From NCBI RefSeq assembly GCF_018812025.1, contig NC_063045.1, positions 13,007,884 to 13,071,883 of the forward strand: a DNA stretch of 64,000 bases. The letters are read 5' to 3'. Position numbers and translations under genes: made by a program. Below, in pieces: positions 17,292 through 30,477 of this stretch. The notes under the pieces were generated by a model, which saw nothing but the letters and a program-made list of their open reading frames with translations, was not told the origin of the DNA and searched no databases. Position 1 is the first letter of the stretch. The number at the start of each line of letters is the position of its first letter. The DNA is from Megalobrama amblycephala (Eukaryota > Chordata > Actinopteri > Cypriniformes > Xenocyprididae).

Positions 17292-18779
17292 TAGGGGAAA
17301 GTGGGGTGAGTTGTGCCAGTTTTTACTCAAAGTGACTTTAAAGTGAGGCCATGGCAGTAATGCCTTCAACTTAAGAATGTACATATATTTCAGGATGTGG
17401 TGCATGCCTGAGAACAATAACTTTGGATCTGAAATAAATTGTTTCCGAAATATAGCTTTTGGAAAAAAAGTGGTCTCATGGCACAACTTGCCCCTGGTGC
17501 GGGGTAAGTTGTGCCTTTGGGGAGAATATGTAGGGGTAATTTGTGCCAGTCATTTCTGAAGTAAAACAGAACATTTTAATGTTATGAACTGTAATGCTAC
17601 ATGAAAGCAAGACACAATACACAATATATGATATTTGTGAATCATTTCAGGCAAAAAGGCTTTGGCAATAGATGCCTGTTGACATACATAGAACGCTGTC
17701 TGTCAATTATAAGAATAACATATAAGAATACGCCACGTTCCAAATTATTATGCAAGTGACATATCAGTAAGATTTCAGTAGAATAAACATTCAGATTTTA
17801 GTTTTTCTAAGAAAATGCTTGTTTGTTTATTTATCCATGTCTTATAACTGGTATCAGTCTCAGACAAAATAATTTGCCAGGTCTATGGAAACCCTACTTA
17901 GAGGTTGTTCCACATTATTAAGCAAGTCACAGTTTTCATGCAAAATGGGGAGGAAGAATGATCTTTCTGAAGATGAAAATACCTGTTTGCTGCTAAACAC
18001 TGGCTTTTTTTTTATAGCTGCCCTTTTAATACAATTAATTTTTTTTGACAGGAACTTTCATTAATAAGCCTTTATCTGACCGAGTTCTGCTGTGCTCTAA
18101 ATCACTCACAAATCTTATGATAATTCGATAATCTCCATTCAGATTTCACACAATATTAGTTGTTTTCATGCCTTTTGCACAACGTTGGACCATTTCATGC
18201 TTTTCATCTTCAGAAAGTGCGTTTTATAAGTGCGTGGCATGATGGGTTTTGGTCTAAAATCAAGAATGTCACATAGTTTAACTGCTAAAATGTAAGAGTA
18301 CAATGTACAATTACAAATTAATAATATGTTGAAAATAATCATACATGGGGTGAGTTGTGCCACTGGCACAACTTAACCCAGGCCCTCTGGCACAAATCAC
18401 CCCGGACCCACAAGTTTGAAAAACTAGCATGATCCAGCAGTTAAGAGCTAACATCATGCTAACTGTATAGACTCATTGTGTGGCCTGCTAAAGCACTAAA
18501 ACATGTGTGAAATGTTTACAAACTTGTCTATAATTGTTCAGACACTACAATCAAAAAACCTTGATCATAGAAATTTTACTTTGAAAGGGAAAAAACAGGT
18601 TTTTTTTTTAGCTAAAATGTGCTTTCCTCTCATGCCATGTGTCTCTCTTCTTTGGAGGATGAGTAAAATGGATGGCTTTTCAAAATTATGTGGTCACATG
18701 ACCAATTTCTTCTATGGTTTTCCAGAAACAATGGGTGGAACTACTTCACCCCTGGCACAAATCACCCCACTCTCCCCTA
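17292..18779. mobile_element. TA-flanked DNA transposon, about 1.48 kb, non-coding
   Basis: The left end GGGGAAAGTGGGGTGAGTTG is mirrored at the right end (CACCCCACTCTCCCC), each flanked by TA, as expected for a TA-target element. The motif GGGGTGAGTTGTGCC or its complement recurs internally near 17495, 18350 and 18390. A second element beginning CCAAATTATTATGCAAGTGA is nested near 17731. No transposase frame remains. Confidence 0.8.
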
Positions 18780-19049
18780 CTGATGATAGGAATACAAGCA
18801 CCTAAAGGGACATGATGGAAAAAAATTAGAAGGGAGGAAGCTATATTTCACTGCTTTTGCGTTCTCTCGCAAAAAACTCAAACATTTTTCAAGCACTGAA
18901 TTGAGGAAAATATATTTTTCCTCCCATCTTTTTAAACAAATATACTTGTCATTGTGCAAATGCAGATTCAAATGTATTGCCCACTGTGAAATTCTTTGGT
19001 CCAAAATCCATCACCACATACTATACATTAAGCATTAAATATCTTTTGA

Positions 19050-19290
19050 TTGATTTCTTTGTGTTTAAGATTTTGAGAAAGCCTACCAACTGAAAATACT
19101 GTACTGGTGGCACAGTGGTATGTGGGGGGAAAAAAACATATTTTGCAATTATGGTATACCCAGACACCACCAGGTTATGTTTTACTGTCTACTTCACTTT
19201 TCTCAAAAATATTAAGAGCAGCCTGAAACTATAATGGCTGTCTGGCATGTGTAACTTTATTAACATGATGTTATAAACAGTATTTCAATG
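19050..19290. repeat. Copy 2 of the duplicated CALHM-flanking segment
   Basis: Collinear with 14990-15300 (see that entry). No second CALHM gene follows it. Confidence 0.55.
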
Positions 19291-19299
19291 GCTCTGTAA

Positions 19300-20860
19300 A
19301 ATGTACAATGAAAAAGAGATATGTTTTAGGAAGTAGCAACAAAATATGGACTTTCTAGTAATTTTGAAGAAATGTAACTAAACAAATGTTGCTTGAAAGA
19401 GGAAGTTCAAATAAATGTAGGTGATATTCATAATGTTTGATTATGTGAATGTATAATGTAGCGGAATTTTACAGTTAAAGACCCAAAACACCAGATATGA
19501 TGAAATTTAAGAAGACCCGGAGTCAGAGTTTAAAAAAAATAAATTGAATTTTTTTTTTTTTACCGAAGAATAGTTTGCAGTTTCATCAGCAGAAACCAGC
19601 TTCAAGTCTTCCAAGGAGTTTGTAGGCCGCTCTGCTTACGTTCACATTTTCACAGCAATTATACTCTAACAGAGTCTACTAACTACTAATTCTGATTGGC
19701 TAAGCAAACTAGACAAAATTAGTAATCTTCCACACATTGACAGATAGTCAGAAACATATCTCCATTCATCACGATGCTGACCCTGAACTAGGCACAAGAT
19801 GTCCTGTTAAATCATGATAAGGCGTCTGCAGGTCTCAAGCAGAGTGCCAGTTTTCCACCAGTAAAGGACCTGCACACTTAGCGCACATACAAAGATACAC
19901 AAGATTCACAGCTTCTTCAAGGCTGAAGTTGGCCCAGGCTTTAACTATACAGGAAAGATTCCCAAAACATACTCATAAGTTGTAGGGGACATTCAATTAA
20001 TGGTGGAGAGAGATTTAGTTGAACGTAGATGCGTTCACGCCATGTCATAATTACCGTAACGATTCTGAACTGTAAAAAGCATTATGTGCTTGTAGAACTT
20101 GTAATTACAAAGAGTAAACTTTAGCTGTGACATTGTCAGTAAGACATTTAGCAGTGACATTGTATGAGAGACATGACGTGAACACAGCACAACGCCACCA
20201 CAAAATCATAAATATGAGTGGGAAACTCAGGATTTTCTTTGAGCACCCTGTTTACGAGTTGAGGGCGTTTCAGTGCGAAAACATGGCGGAGTGGCATGTA
20301 TTTAGCAGTGACATTGTCAGTCTTTTTTATTTACAATAATTGCCTGCACAGAAGATGATAGCATTGTGATAGGCCTATATAGCCTAATGTGTAATGATAA
20401 AATTTACAGTGGCTTCATAAATTAATTAAAACTATAAAAAAGCAAAACACACCTGATGCACATTATTTGTTCTTCTTTTTCTAGAAGTAGAGTTTGAAAA
20501 CCTTGCTGTTTTTTTGTGTAGTAGTTAGCCTAATAAGGAGGAGGTATCGCCATCTTATTCTGACAAAACGACTGATTTGGGCAACTGACTTCGTAAACAC
20601 AACTTCCCAACTCATAAATACGAACTTCTCAAGAGGACTTAAACACACTATTAGACTGTCTACATGTAATGCAGCACAAATATTCTCGACTCATTTACAG
20701 TCCTAAAAAGGGATGCACCTAGAAGATTTTTGGGGCCAATGCCGATGTTAATAATTATTGGCCACTTGCTTTCTTATTTGAAGTTTTGTCATTAAAATAG
20801 TGTTTTGATCATGTTTTAAATTGGCAAAGTTCAAAAACGCATGCATTCATTTTACTTGCT
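19300..20860. other. Intergenic, degraded repeats
   Basis: No gene recognised. The segment starting TGTAGCGGAATTTTACAG near 19458 could be a solo LTR (TG start), but no matching target duplication was found. Confidence 0.35.
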
Positions 20861-20861
20861 C

Positions 20862-20864
20862 ACT

Positions 20865-20901
<37 letters not shown>

Positions 20902-21310
20902 GCTATATAGCACTAAAAGTGGTTCTTGGCTCATAATCATAGGGGAACCAATTTTGGTGCTATATAGCACCATATCTTTAAAGGTGCTCTACAGATGGTG
21001 CTATATAGAACTCATAAAAGGTGCCATATTGCATTTTATTTGCAATATTATTTAAAAAAAAAAAAAAAAATGGTGCTAAATAGCACCAACAGTGGTTCTT
21101 TGGCTCATAAAGACCCTTTAAAGGGGCTTAACAGGTTCTATATACAGTAGCAGTGCTATATAGCACCTCAGTCATCCCAAAGAACCAGTGAAGAACCGCT
21201 GAAGAACCACTGAAGCACCAAGATTTGGTGCTATACAGCACTTAAAGTGGTTCCCCTACGATTATGAGCCAAAGAACCACTTTTAGTAGTATATAGCACA
21301 ATTTAGAGTG
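20862..21310. mobile_element. Foldback repeat with TGCTATATAGCAC units
   Basis: After a poly(A) run, GTGCTATATAGCACTAAAAG recurs several times. The right end (near 21270-21300) is the reverse complement of the left (AAGTGGTTC...CATAATC). Non-coding. Confidence 0.7.
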
Positions 21311-22049
21311 TATTGCTGCACCATCAAATCATTTCTAATGAACATGGATTGGATCCATTTAACATTCAACAGGCCAACATAAATGCATAAATGCAACAGA
21401 ACAAAAATAAACAGTGCTATTTAGGCAGGTTTAACAGTAGTTTTCAGATTCAGAAAGAGTAAACAAATGTAAAATAACACTGCATATTCTTATCAAATAC
21501 ATATTAATCCTTATTAAAGTTACAAAAGTTATTTAGTCAAAGGTAGTGAGTGATTTTTCTTTCTTTTTTTGTCTTTTGCTGTTTGATTAGTGAAGTTCAC
21601 AACGTAATTTCGGGAGGAGTGAACCCATCTAATCTTTCAATTAGTGAAACTCAAACATAATCTCAAGAGGAGGGAACCCTAATCTTTCAATTACATCCAG
21701 AGCATATAAGCAGCTACTCACCCTGCTCTGGCATCAGTTGTTTCGATATCCCTCCACCTCCCCAACTCCACCACATAAATTAGGCATCTCATCTATTGTA
21801 CTCCTCTTCCATGCACTAGTAGTCCCTGGGGGGTATATCCAAGCTCGAGTTGAAGCTGCTTCCTCGAGCCCCTCCACAGCGGACAGCAAGCCAAATAAGC
21901 TTAACCTTATTAGCTTAAAGATTTTATGAGGAAACGAACTCGTGAAACATTAAAAAACAGACATCAACACAGCAGGAGTATTAGGCTGCTGTCACTTTAA
22001 GAGCTGCACGAATCCAACATACTGTTACACAAGCATTCACAATCATTAA

Positions 22050-22508
22050 GTATATAACTGATCTGAATTTAGTTGAGATATGGAAGTATCTTAACTCAAG
22101 CAAAAAAGAATATGCTTCTCAAACACATACAAAACGTACTCAAGAATAGATTATTTTTAATCTCTAACAGTCTAGTGTCAAAAGGTAAATGTTGGTGCAG
22201 CAGTATCTTACTGTCTGATCTCACCCCACGTTTACAATTCAATTGGACAATCTCGATTTTGTTACATTTCTGGATAATAAAATAGACCTATATTTTCTAA
22301 TTAATACAAATCAGATGAGTGCTTCAGTCAAATGGGAGCCCTTCAAAGCCTATATTAGAGGGGAAATATTAAGTTACACAAGATATAGATCCAAAACATA
22401 TCAGGCACAAATTAAAGTATTAGAACAACACCTCTTTAGCAACAACAACCCTGTAAAGCAAAAAGAACTTCTTGTATTAAAAGCCCCATATAATGAATTA
22501 AAGGGTTA
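22050..22508 (+). pseudogene. LINE (L1-like) ORF2 fragment
   Basis: Two overlapping frames carry a stretch reading WEPFKAYIRGEILSYTRYRS, characteristic of the region between endonuclease and reverse transcriptase in fish L1-like ORF2 proteins. It is frameshifted and truncated at both ends. A foldback repeat begins immediately downstream. Confidence 0.6.
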
Positions 22509-22950
22509 GTTCATTTATTACTCACCCATACCGTTCCACACCTGTAAGACCCTCGGTCATCTTCGGAACAAAAATTGAGATATTTTTGTTGAAATCCGAT
22601 GGCTTAGTGAGGCCTGCATTGACAGCAATGGTACTTCCTCTCTCAAGATCCATTAATGTACTAAAAACGTATTTAAATCAGTTAATGTATCAGTACAGTG
22701 GTTCAATATTAATATTATAAAATGACGAGAATATTTTTGGTGCACCAAAAAATAACGACTTATAGTGATGGCCGATTTCAAAACTGCTTCATGAAGCTTT
22801 GGCGCATTATGAATCAGCGTGTCGAATCAGCAGTTCAGATCGCGTGTCAAACTGCCAAACTGCTGAAATCACGTGACTTTGGTGCTCCGAACCTCTGATT
22901 TGACACGCTGATTCATAACGCTCCGAAGCTTCATGAAGCACTACTATCGT
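22503..22950. mobile_element. Partial palindromic interspersed element
   Basis: The text GGGTTAGTTCATTTATTACTC through GACAGCAATGGTACTTCCTC belongs to the same family as 32641-33335. The inner arm CGAATCAGCAGTTC and GAAGCTTCATGAAGC blocks are palindromic. The right arm is largely missing. Confidence 0.7.
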
Positions 22951-24117
22951 TTCAATACTCTAAAGCTGAGAACAGAAAGTCAGTGCTTATAAGTAAAGAA
23001 TGAATCCTTCTGTTACTGTATGTACTCTATCATGACATTCTATCATATTCTGTTCTAACATAAAAAGATAATTTACTAGATGGCAATTAATAAACAATCT
23101 TAGGTTTGTTCTCTTTTCTGGTCAAAGATTATATTAGATAAATAAATTTGGGAAAACAAAAGAAATATAAAAAATAATCATTGTATTTGATAAGTTTGTT
23201 TAGGCCACAAATGCATGTGACTCTGACGGTCAGATGAGGTCTGTCAGCAGGCCAGAACTTCATGATGTGCACGGACAACAGCCACACCAGTAAAGAGCAT
23301 CAATGCATTTATTTCACAAAAGAAGCCTCATCCACAAAAGAGAAAGATGATGAGGAGGTACTGAACCGATGCTTTACATGAACTACCTCTGATAACATTA
23401 TCTATCCTGAAATCCTTAATATCAACCAACAAACATACTAAAACATACCAAAAGTGCCATAATAGGGAAAAAACAGAACAACAATTACCCCTATTTTAGC
23501 AATAAATATATACAAGGCTATTTTTCCCTATAGCAGCAGACGAAAACAACCCAGAAACAACACAATTCTTTTCTGCTTATGGCTGAGTCAGAACAAGAGT
23601 TATATATAGTTCTATATCTACAGCTGCATATGCATCATATCATGCTGTATAATATTTGATTATACTTTGTACAATTAGAAAAATTATGAACTTTGCTGGG
23701 TTTCTAATCCATCCTAATTGTTTGAAGTTACTGTAATCCACTGTGTGTGTGATTACTTTTTTAATATTATTAAATGGGTATTTTTTTTAAATACCAATGT
23801 AAATCTTGTTGTAAGTGTAATGCATCATCATTATATATTTCTAACTTAATATTAATTGCATTATAATTATTCATATCCATTGGCTTTATGGCAGTGTAAT
23901 GCAATTGAATTAGTTATTATAAATGAAATGACTGTTCTTGTTCTTGTCATTGTTTTTTAATGAGTGAAGTCAGTTTGGCTTCATGTTTATAGTAAAAAAG
24001 TTTTGCAGTCAACCACAAGGTGACGCTGTTGAGCTACATGTACATGATTTTTTAAGCATGATTTCTGTGCATAGAGCTCATGTTGCACCACTAGATTCCG
24101 TCCCCATGTGAAAAAAA

Positions 24118-24572
24118 ATATTACACTTCTATAATGTACTTAAAGTGCTCTATTTTCGCACTAATTTTGTACTTAATATACTAAAAATTCTTCTTTAGTA
24201 CTTAATATATAATCTTACTCAAGATTGTACTCAACTGTGCTATTTTGAGACACCATGAAATATGAACTTAAATGTGCTTTTAATATACTATCTCTGTATT
24301 TAAAAAATATTTGGTTACCACTTGTAGTACACAATGGGTTCAAATGTACTATAATTAGGCTAGTATCTAAATATTTTTTTTTTAAATACAGAGATAGTAT
24401 ATTAAAAGCACATTTAAGTCCCATTTCATGGTGTCTCAAAATATCACAGTTGACTACAATTAGATGTTCTTAAGATTATCTTAAAAAGTACTAAAGCAGA
24501 ATTTTTAGTATATTAAGTACAAAATTAGTGCACGGAAATAGAGCACTTTAAGTACATTATAGAAATGTTATC
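24118..24572. mobile_element. Foldback element, about 455 bp
   Basis: The left arm (CTATAATGTACTTAAAGTGC ... ACACCATGAAAT) is repeated in reverse complement on the right (ATTTCATGGTGTC ... GCACTTTAAGTACATTATAG). Only a short loop lies near 24300-24370. The short frames on both strands are by-products of this symmetry. Confidence 0.85.
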
Positions 24573-24579
24573 GTTTTTT

Positions 24580-26780
24580 CACCTGGGATTACCTTATAGC
24601 TTTCATAGTCAAGTTAAATCGTTGGCTAACGAAGGAAGGAAGAGATGAACACAAAGAACAAATCTAAAACAGTAACAGATGAAAATGAGGATGAATTCAA
24701 GGGTAGCCTATACTATTTGAGTTGTTTTGTTCAAAATTAACTAAATTTAAATAATGCGTCATTACATCAAAAATACTTCTTCCAACAGGTGTTTTTGTTT
24801 TACCCTGATTCACTATGGTAAGCCTATTAAACAGGTGTTATGCTACCTTCATTTTTACCTAGTAAACTCGTATATATTTCGAGATCACGTGAAGGCAGCA
24901 TTATGCCGCGTTCCAGGCAACCCGTAACCCGTGTTTTTCCAACCTTCACCCGTGAAAGTGCATGGAACAGCAGTCAAAGCCTACTTCCCACCCGTGAACC
25001 TACCAGATAATGTACTCCCAGTTAGGTTCTGATATCACATAGCCCTGAAACAACAATTCAGCCCTTACGGATTTTGCAAGTGCACGGTAAAATAAAAGGT
25101 ATAACAGCTTCTCTTGCCTTATGCGCCGTTTTCCTCCTCTGTTTCCCTTAAATAACCAAGGAGTAAGCACCTTTGGCGATAGAAATAATTATAGCATAAG
25201 CCCCGTACGGTCGCCATGTTGGTTTGTTTACACTTTTAGCAGTTTGGCGTGACTTTCCTGAAGCTACAAAGCGTGAGCGTGATTTGAAATCGTGACTTAA
25301 GGGCTCAAAAACCTGCCTGGAAGATCATTATTTGACGACGGATGGTTTTCCCGGGAAAATGCGTACATACGTCACTCGCCCGTGCGTGTATCGTCAAGTT
25401 AGTAGCTAAACAGAGAAAAGTTGCGTACAAACTGAATGCATTTTTATGAAATGTTCTGTTAAATATTTATGCAGTCCTACAGCAACTAGTTTTGGCCAGG
25501 GACACGACGTTGCCGTGGGTAATATTTACACTCAAAATGTATAGGCTATTATGCTTACATAGCTATACTTTAAAGTGAAAAGCAGCAACAATACCCAATA
25601 ATAATGTCTTGCATAACGAATCATGGCTGAACATTAGACTCGTTTTGTCTATTTCTCACGCTTGACACATTGATTGCAACTGCTGTCTCTTTTAAACTAT
25701 TTTTGGACAGATTTATTGCCATGTGTGGATCGTTTAGTGGCTGCTGATTCCATTAAAGGCTAGGTTCCTTGTTTTTGCTCATGAAAGTGTTACATTTAGG
25801 CAAGACATAAGTGCAAACAATATCAGACTTTGAGAAAATACAAAAAGCTTATTTTTCGGAAAACCAAAGTGTGAAACCTGTGACTTTACTTCCCCATAAA
25901 GCTTGAGTGGATCTAGATTAGGCCACAGACTATTGATTCCTGACAATTCCCTTGATTCTCTTCTAACACAGCATAATAATCAGAATTTGTGTGGGCTTGT
26001 TTACATTGAAAATGTGACATTTAAAATCATTAGGCAAGTTTATTGTTGCCAAATCAGATTGAGAGGCCATTCAACTCAATAACGGACATTATGAAGTGGC
26101 AACATGGGACTTTAGAGTGTCACATTGATTTCAGAGGAGCACAGATGCTTTTAAACAGCTGGAAACATGAAACATATGCACTAATAAGAATTTATATCCT
26201 CTAAACACACCAAACAGTTTTGTTACACAGTGGGTTTCACAGTTTGCACCAGCGTCCTGCTTCTTTTGTGTATTACTGCATTTGTGTACAAGTCAGAAAT
26301 GTGATATAAAAAGTTGCAATTACCTTTTTTATTTTTTATTCTGTGGCAGAAACAAGCTTCCATCTGTCCTTTCTTTGACCCTGCTGTTCCTCGTTCTTAA
26401 GAAAAATGCTGCACATTCTTTGGTTTTCAAGCATTTTCTGCACATTTGAGCTCATGCATTGGCATTGATACTTAAGAAGGTGACAGTAAAGGATGTAAAA
26501 CATTTTATTTAATCAGGAGGATTGGTGTAAATTGTTAATATGTTATCTTGTGGGAAACATGTAGCTTCTGAAGACAAAATGTATGCAGCATATTCACAAA
26601 AGCACACATACACAAACAGTTCACTCAAAGTAAAGCAAGCTTGCAGGGATGTTGGACTGTGGCTGTGGAGGATCTGATCAATGAGCTCTTACTGCAAGCC
26701 CTGTATTACTGAGTTCACACAGAGGGGAAGGTTATTCGTCAGAGGAGAAGAGAAGAGACAAGAAAAGATGAGAAGATGTG
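24580..26780. other. Intergenic, no gene seen
   Basis: No coding or RNA gene was recognised. A fragment TTTACCCTGATTCACTATGG near 24800 recurs as CTTACCCTGATTCACTATGG near 42772, showing a shared interspersed repeat. Confidence 0.45.
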
Positions 26781-26781
26781 T

Positions 26782-27024
26782 TACACTCTTAAAAATAAAG
26801 GTTCCAAAAGGAGGTTTTCATAGAGATGCAGTAGAAAAAACAATTTTGGTTCCCCAAAGAACCTTTCTGTGAAGAGTTCCTAAAAGAACCATTTTCTTAG
26901 TGTGGAGATTTTAAGAATCTAAAGAACATTTTTGCATAATGACCTTTTGTGGAAGAGAAATATTCTGTTAAAGGTTGTTCATGGAACCATAAATGCCACT
27001 ATAGAACCCTTTTTTAAGAGTGTA
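26782..27024. mobile_element. Short MITE
   Basis: ACACTCTTAAAAATAAAGGT at the left is mirrored by CCCTTTTTTAAGAGTGTA at the right, with AAAGAACC/GGTTCC blocks inside. This is a very common cyprinid element. Confidence 0.75.
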
Positions 27025-27717
27025 CAGGACAAAATAAACCACAAAAAAGATGAAAACAATAGAGAAAGAAACTTACAAAAGGCCAACGATGATCAGAAGA
27101 AAGAGATAGAGTGAGAGCGCATCAACTCCAAATTAAAGGAAAAAGACTCTAAGAAGAGTTTAATTTCAAAGAAGAGCAGATGTTTAATGTGAAAGACATC
27201 ACAATGAAGAATAAGAGAGCAAAGAGGAAATACACACAACTACACTGAGTAAAGAGAGAGAGAGAGAGAGAGACAGAAAAAATGGTCAATTGTTGAGACT
27301 AGAATGAAAAATATGAGTTACAAAGAGAAGCAGCATTAACCAATGATACACACAAAGATGAAAACAGCAGAGGAAAGGGATGGATCTAAGTAGAAAGAGA
27401 TGGAAGAACGGAGAGTGTGTGTAGATTAGTGTTTAAATAACCCCGGAGGGAGTTTTCTGTCTTGTCTCTCTGCGTTGGTACTAAAGCACATCTGAGATAT
27501 CAGACATCTGCTGTATTCAGAGAGGGTTTAAGACTTACTATAGGTATAATCAACAGGACATTATTTGATAGATTTAACTCTGTTTAGTGTGTAATGCAAC
27601 AATTTAAAAAAAAAAAAAAAGGTTTGTTTTTCTTCTGTCAATGTCTCCATATCCACGTTCACTATCAGTACATTTTAATTGATTATATAGAGAATGTACA
27701 GAAACAACGATGATATC

Positions 27718-28914
27718 ACCGTGTGAAGAATTATTAGGCAAGTTGATTCTCTGATCATATTTTTTTTTCCCAAGCACATTTGACCAATTCCAAACCACAC
27801 CAATTTTAATAACTGCTATTAATTTTGTATTTAATCATTTAGAAGTGATATATAATTGTTCATGAAGGCTGGAAATGAAAAACTATAAAAAAAATACATA
27901 TATTCAGTATATTCAATATAAATAAATATATTCAATATGTTCAATATAAATAAAATATATTTAAAAAATATAATTCAGGTGTGCAGAAGCAGGTTTTCTT
28001 TTACAGGCAAAATGAGCCAAAAAGAGATTTAACTCAGACTGAAAAGTCAAAAATTATTAAATGCTCATGAGAAGGATGCAATACCAATGCAATACTAGAA
28101 ATTGGAAAGTTAAAGCATGACCAGTGGACAGCAAAATGCTCATTGGGTCAGCGGGGTCATTTTTAGTCCATCTCCTATTCCGAAAAGTCCGTCTTGCAGC
28201 GATGGACTTAAAATGATCTTCCAAAACTTCCTGCCAAGAGGATGTGGTGCTGGTCCTTCAAGAGTCACCCTCAATCTGTCTGTCTATAAAGCCTAAAAAC
28301 CAGTATTCATATATTTTACAACACTTCAGCTTGTGATTCTTATTAAGAGCGGGTCATTTTTTAGGATTCTGTACGTAACCTAAGTCTCTGAGATCCTGAC
28401 ATCTTGCTCTTCTGGAGACTCGAGGTAGTTTGCAGTTTGAAAAAATAGTGGCGCTGGAGACTAAAGGGTTCCTGATGGTTTCACACTTAATTCTTCACCT
28501 TAATTCTTAATTCTTTTGCAGTTAACGTGTCTTTTCCTTTCCACCTGTTTTTGTCTGACCCTGCTGACCCAATGAGCATTTTACTGTCCACTGGTCATGC
28601 CTTAACTGCAGTTTCTATTATTACATTATTTTCATGGGCATTTAATAACTTTTGACTTTTCAATCTGAGTTAAATCTCTTTTTTTGGCTCATTTTATCTG
28701 TAAAAGAAAACCTGCTTAATAATTCTGCACACCTGAATATAAGGCGTTTTTCATTTCCAGCCTTCATGAACAATTATATATTACTTATAAATGCAAAATT
28801 AAATACAAAATTTATAGTAGTTATTAAGATTGATGTGGATTGGAGTTGGTAAAATGTGCTTGAAAAAAAAAAAAGATCAGAAAATCAACTTGCATAATAA
28901 TTCTGCACATGGTG
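27718..28914. mobile_element. Foldback element with arms of several hundred bp
   Basis: The left end GAATTATTAGGCAAGTTGAT and the right end ATCAACTTGCATAATAATTC are inverted copies. Deeper blocks (TTGTTCATGAAGGCTGG; AATGCTCATTGGGTCAGC; CATGACCAGTGGACAG) recur in reverse complement on the right. The centre (28170-28560) is unique. No transposase. Confidence 0.85.
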
Positions 28915-30138
28915 TAGAAACATACAATGAAATTCTACCTACATTATGCTTCATTAAAATAGCATCCTTTCACATACGTATTTTCTTCTAAAATGTACTG
29001 CATCTAAATGTTCTATCAATCCCTTTTTTTACATAGTAATTTGGCTGCACTGCTAACTTGCTGTGATTGCTCTATAACTTAATTCAAATCTGGCTAAAAG
29101 ACAGAGAATATGATTAAAGATAGATATAAATAGTTCCTGGCTATTGTTAACATTATTCTTGACAAGACTATGGATGACCATAAAAGGCACTGTAAGGTGA
29201 ATTATCTGTTTAATCGTCTATTATGGGTTTTATTATTAGTGTCTGGGTTTGAGCATAGCCTCTGATTCTAGAATAAAATTTAAACACAATAAATATGTTT
29301 TACAACATTGCATTTTCAATCTTTTCTCTTCTTCAGCACAACAGACTTCATGAGCCATGTAAAAGCCTGGCTTTTTCTGCAGTCTTGTCATTCTTTGAGC
29401 CACTAGGAGGCGAAGCAACCTTCATGGATCTCAGTGTAGGCCTATATGAAAATATTTGAAATTTCACTACATATGAATGCTGACAGATTTTTAGATATTT
29501 TAAATATACATGTTCAAACATTTATCAGACAAGTCACTAATAGGCAAGTCACTATGTCATTGCCGTGAACTTATTTTGCAACTTCGCCTTTTATTATTTA
29601 TTTATTTATTTTAATGTTCAAGGCTTCCAATTCGTTAGTGCCTATTCCATGTGTTTATGATTATGGTAATGGAAATTCAATAATATGATAACAATTAAAC
29701 ATTTTTTGTATGTAGCCTAAAATAACTGAAGCGAATGACACCGGATGCCAGACAGGTGGACATGTCAGTGTGGTCTACCTAGAGCTCTCTCACTTTCTTT
29801 CACATTTTTAGGCTCACTTAACTGAAATAGTTCTACATAAGTAAGTCAAAATACCTTGGGTGAATTCAGGTTTATTGGGACACTTTTTTCCCAGTCATCT
29901 CAAAGGCAAAACATGTCCCAATCAATACCCACCAAAATGTCCATATACAAAGAGATTTTCACACAGTCTCACAAACATCCCAGTTAACAGGGAATGTTCT
30001 CAGAACTTTGGCTAACGTTCTGACAAGGTTCTCCCAAAGTTATGCTTTTTCAGTAATATTTAATAGAAAGTTTGTTCAAAGTTATTTGTTCTTTAGTAAT
30101 GTTCACAAAACATACTTTACTTTGACGGTCCACTTTAG

Positions 30139-30477
30139 ACAGCAAAATCTCCAGAGTTAAATCAGCTCTGCTCAGAGTACATATGATCCCTCTCTCAATA
30201 GTGTTAAAGTAACACTGAAGCAGAGTTAAAGTTAATGAGATAATTAAGAAATTAATAAGGCTGTGACTAAAGTCAGTTGTAGTTCTTGTGTTTCTCTTCT
30301 GTTCAGTGATTCTGCTTGTTAACAACAGGTGTTCATCACTAATGCACAATCATCACTTAATTAATTGTTTAATTATCTCATTAACTTTAACTCTGCTTCA
30401 GTGTTACTTTAACACTATTTAGAGAGGGACCATATGTACTCTGAGCAGAGTTGATTTAACTCTGGAGATTTTGCTGT
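30139..30477. mobile_element. Foldback MITE, about 340 bp
   Basis: ACAGCAAAATCTCCAGAG at the left is mirrored by CTCTGGAGATTTTGCTGT at the right. The arms (CTGAAGCAGAGTTAAAG etc.) are near-perfect over more than 100 bp. Confidence 0.85.

Noticed and set aside
18503..18805. 100-codon frame at the end of the TA-flanked element
   Set aside because: It crosses the element terminus and has no transposase motif.
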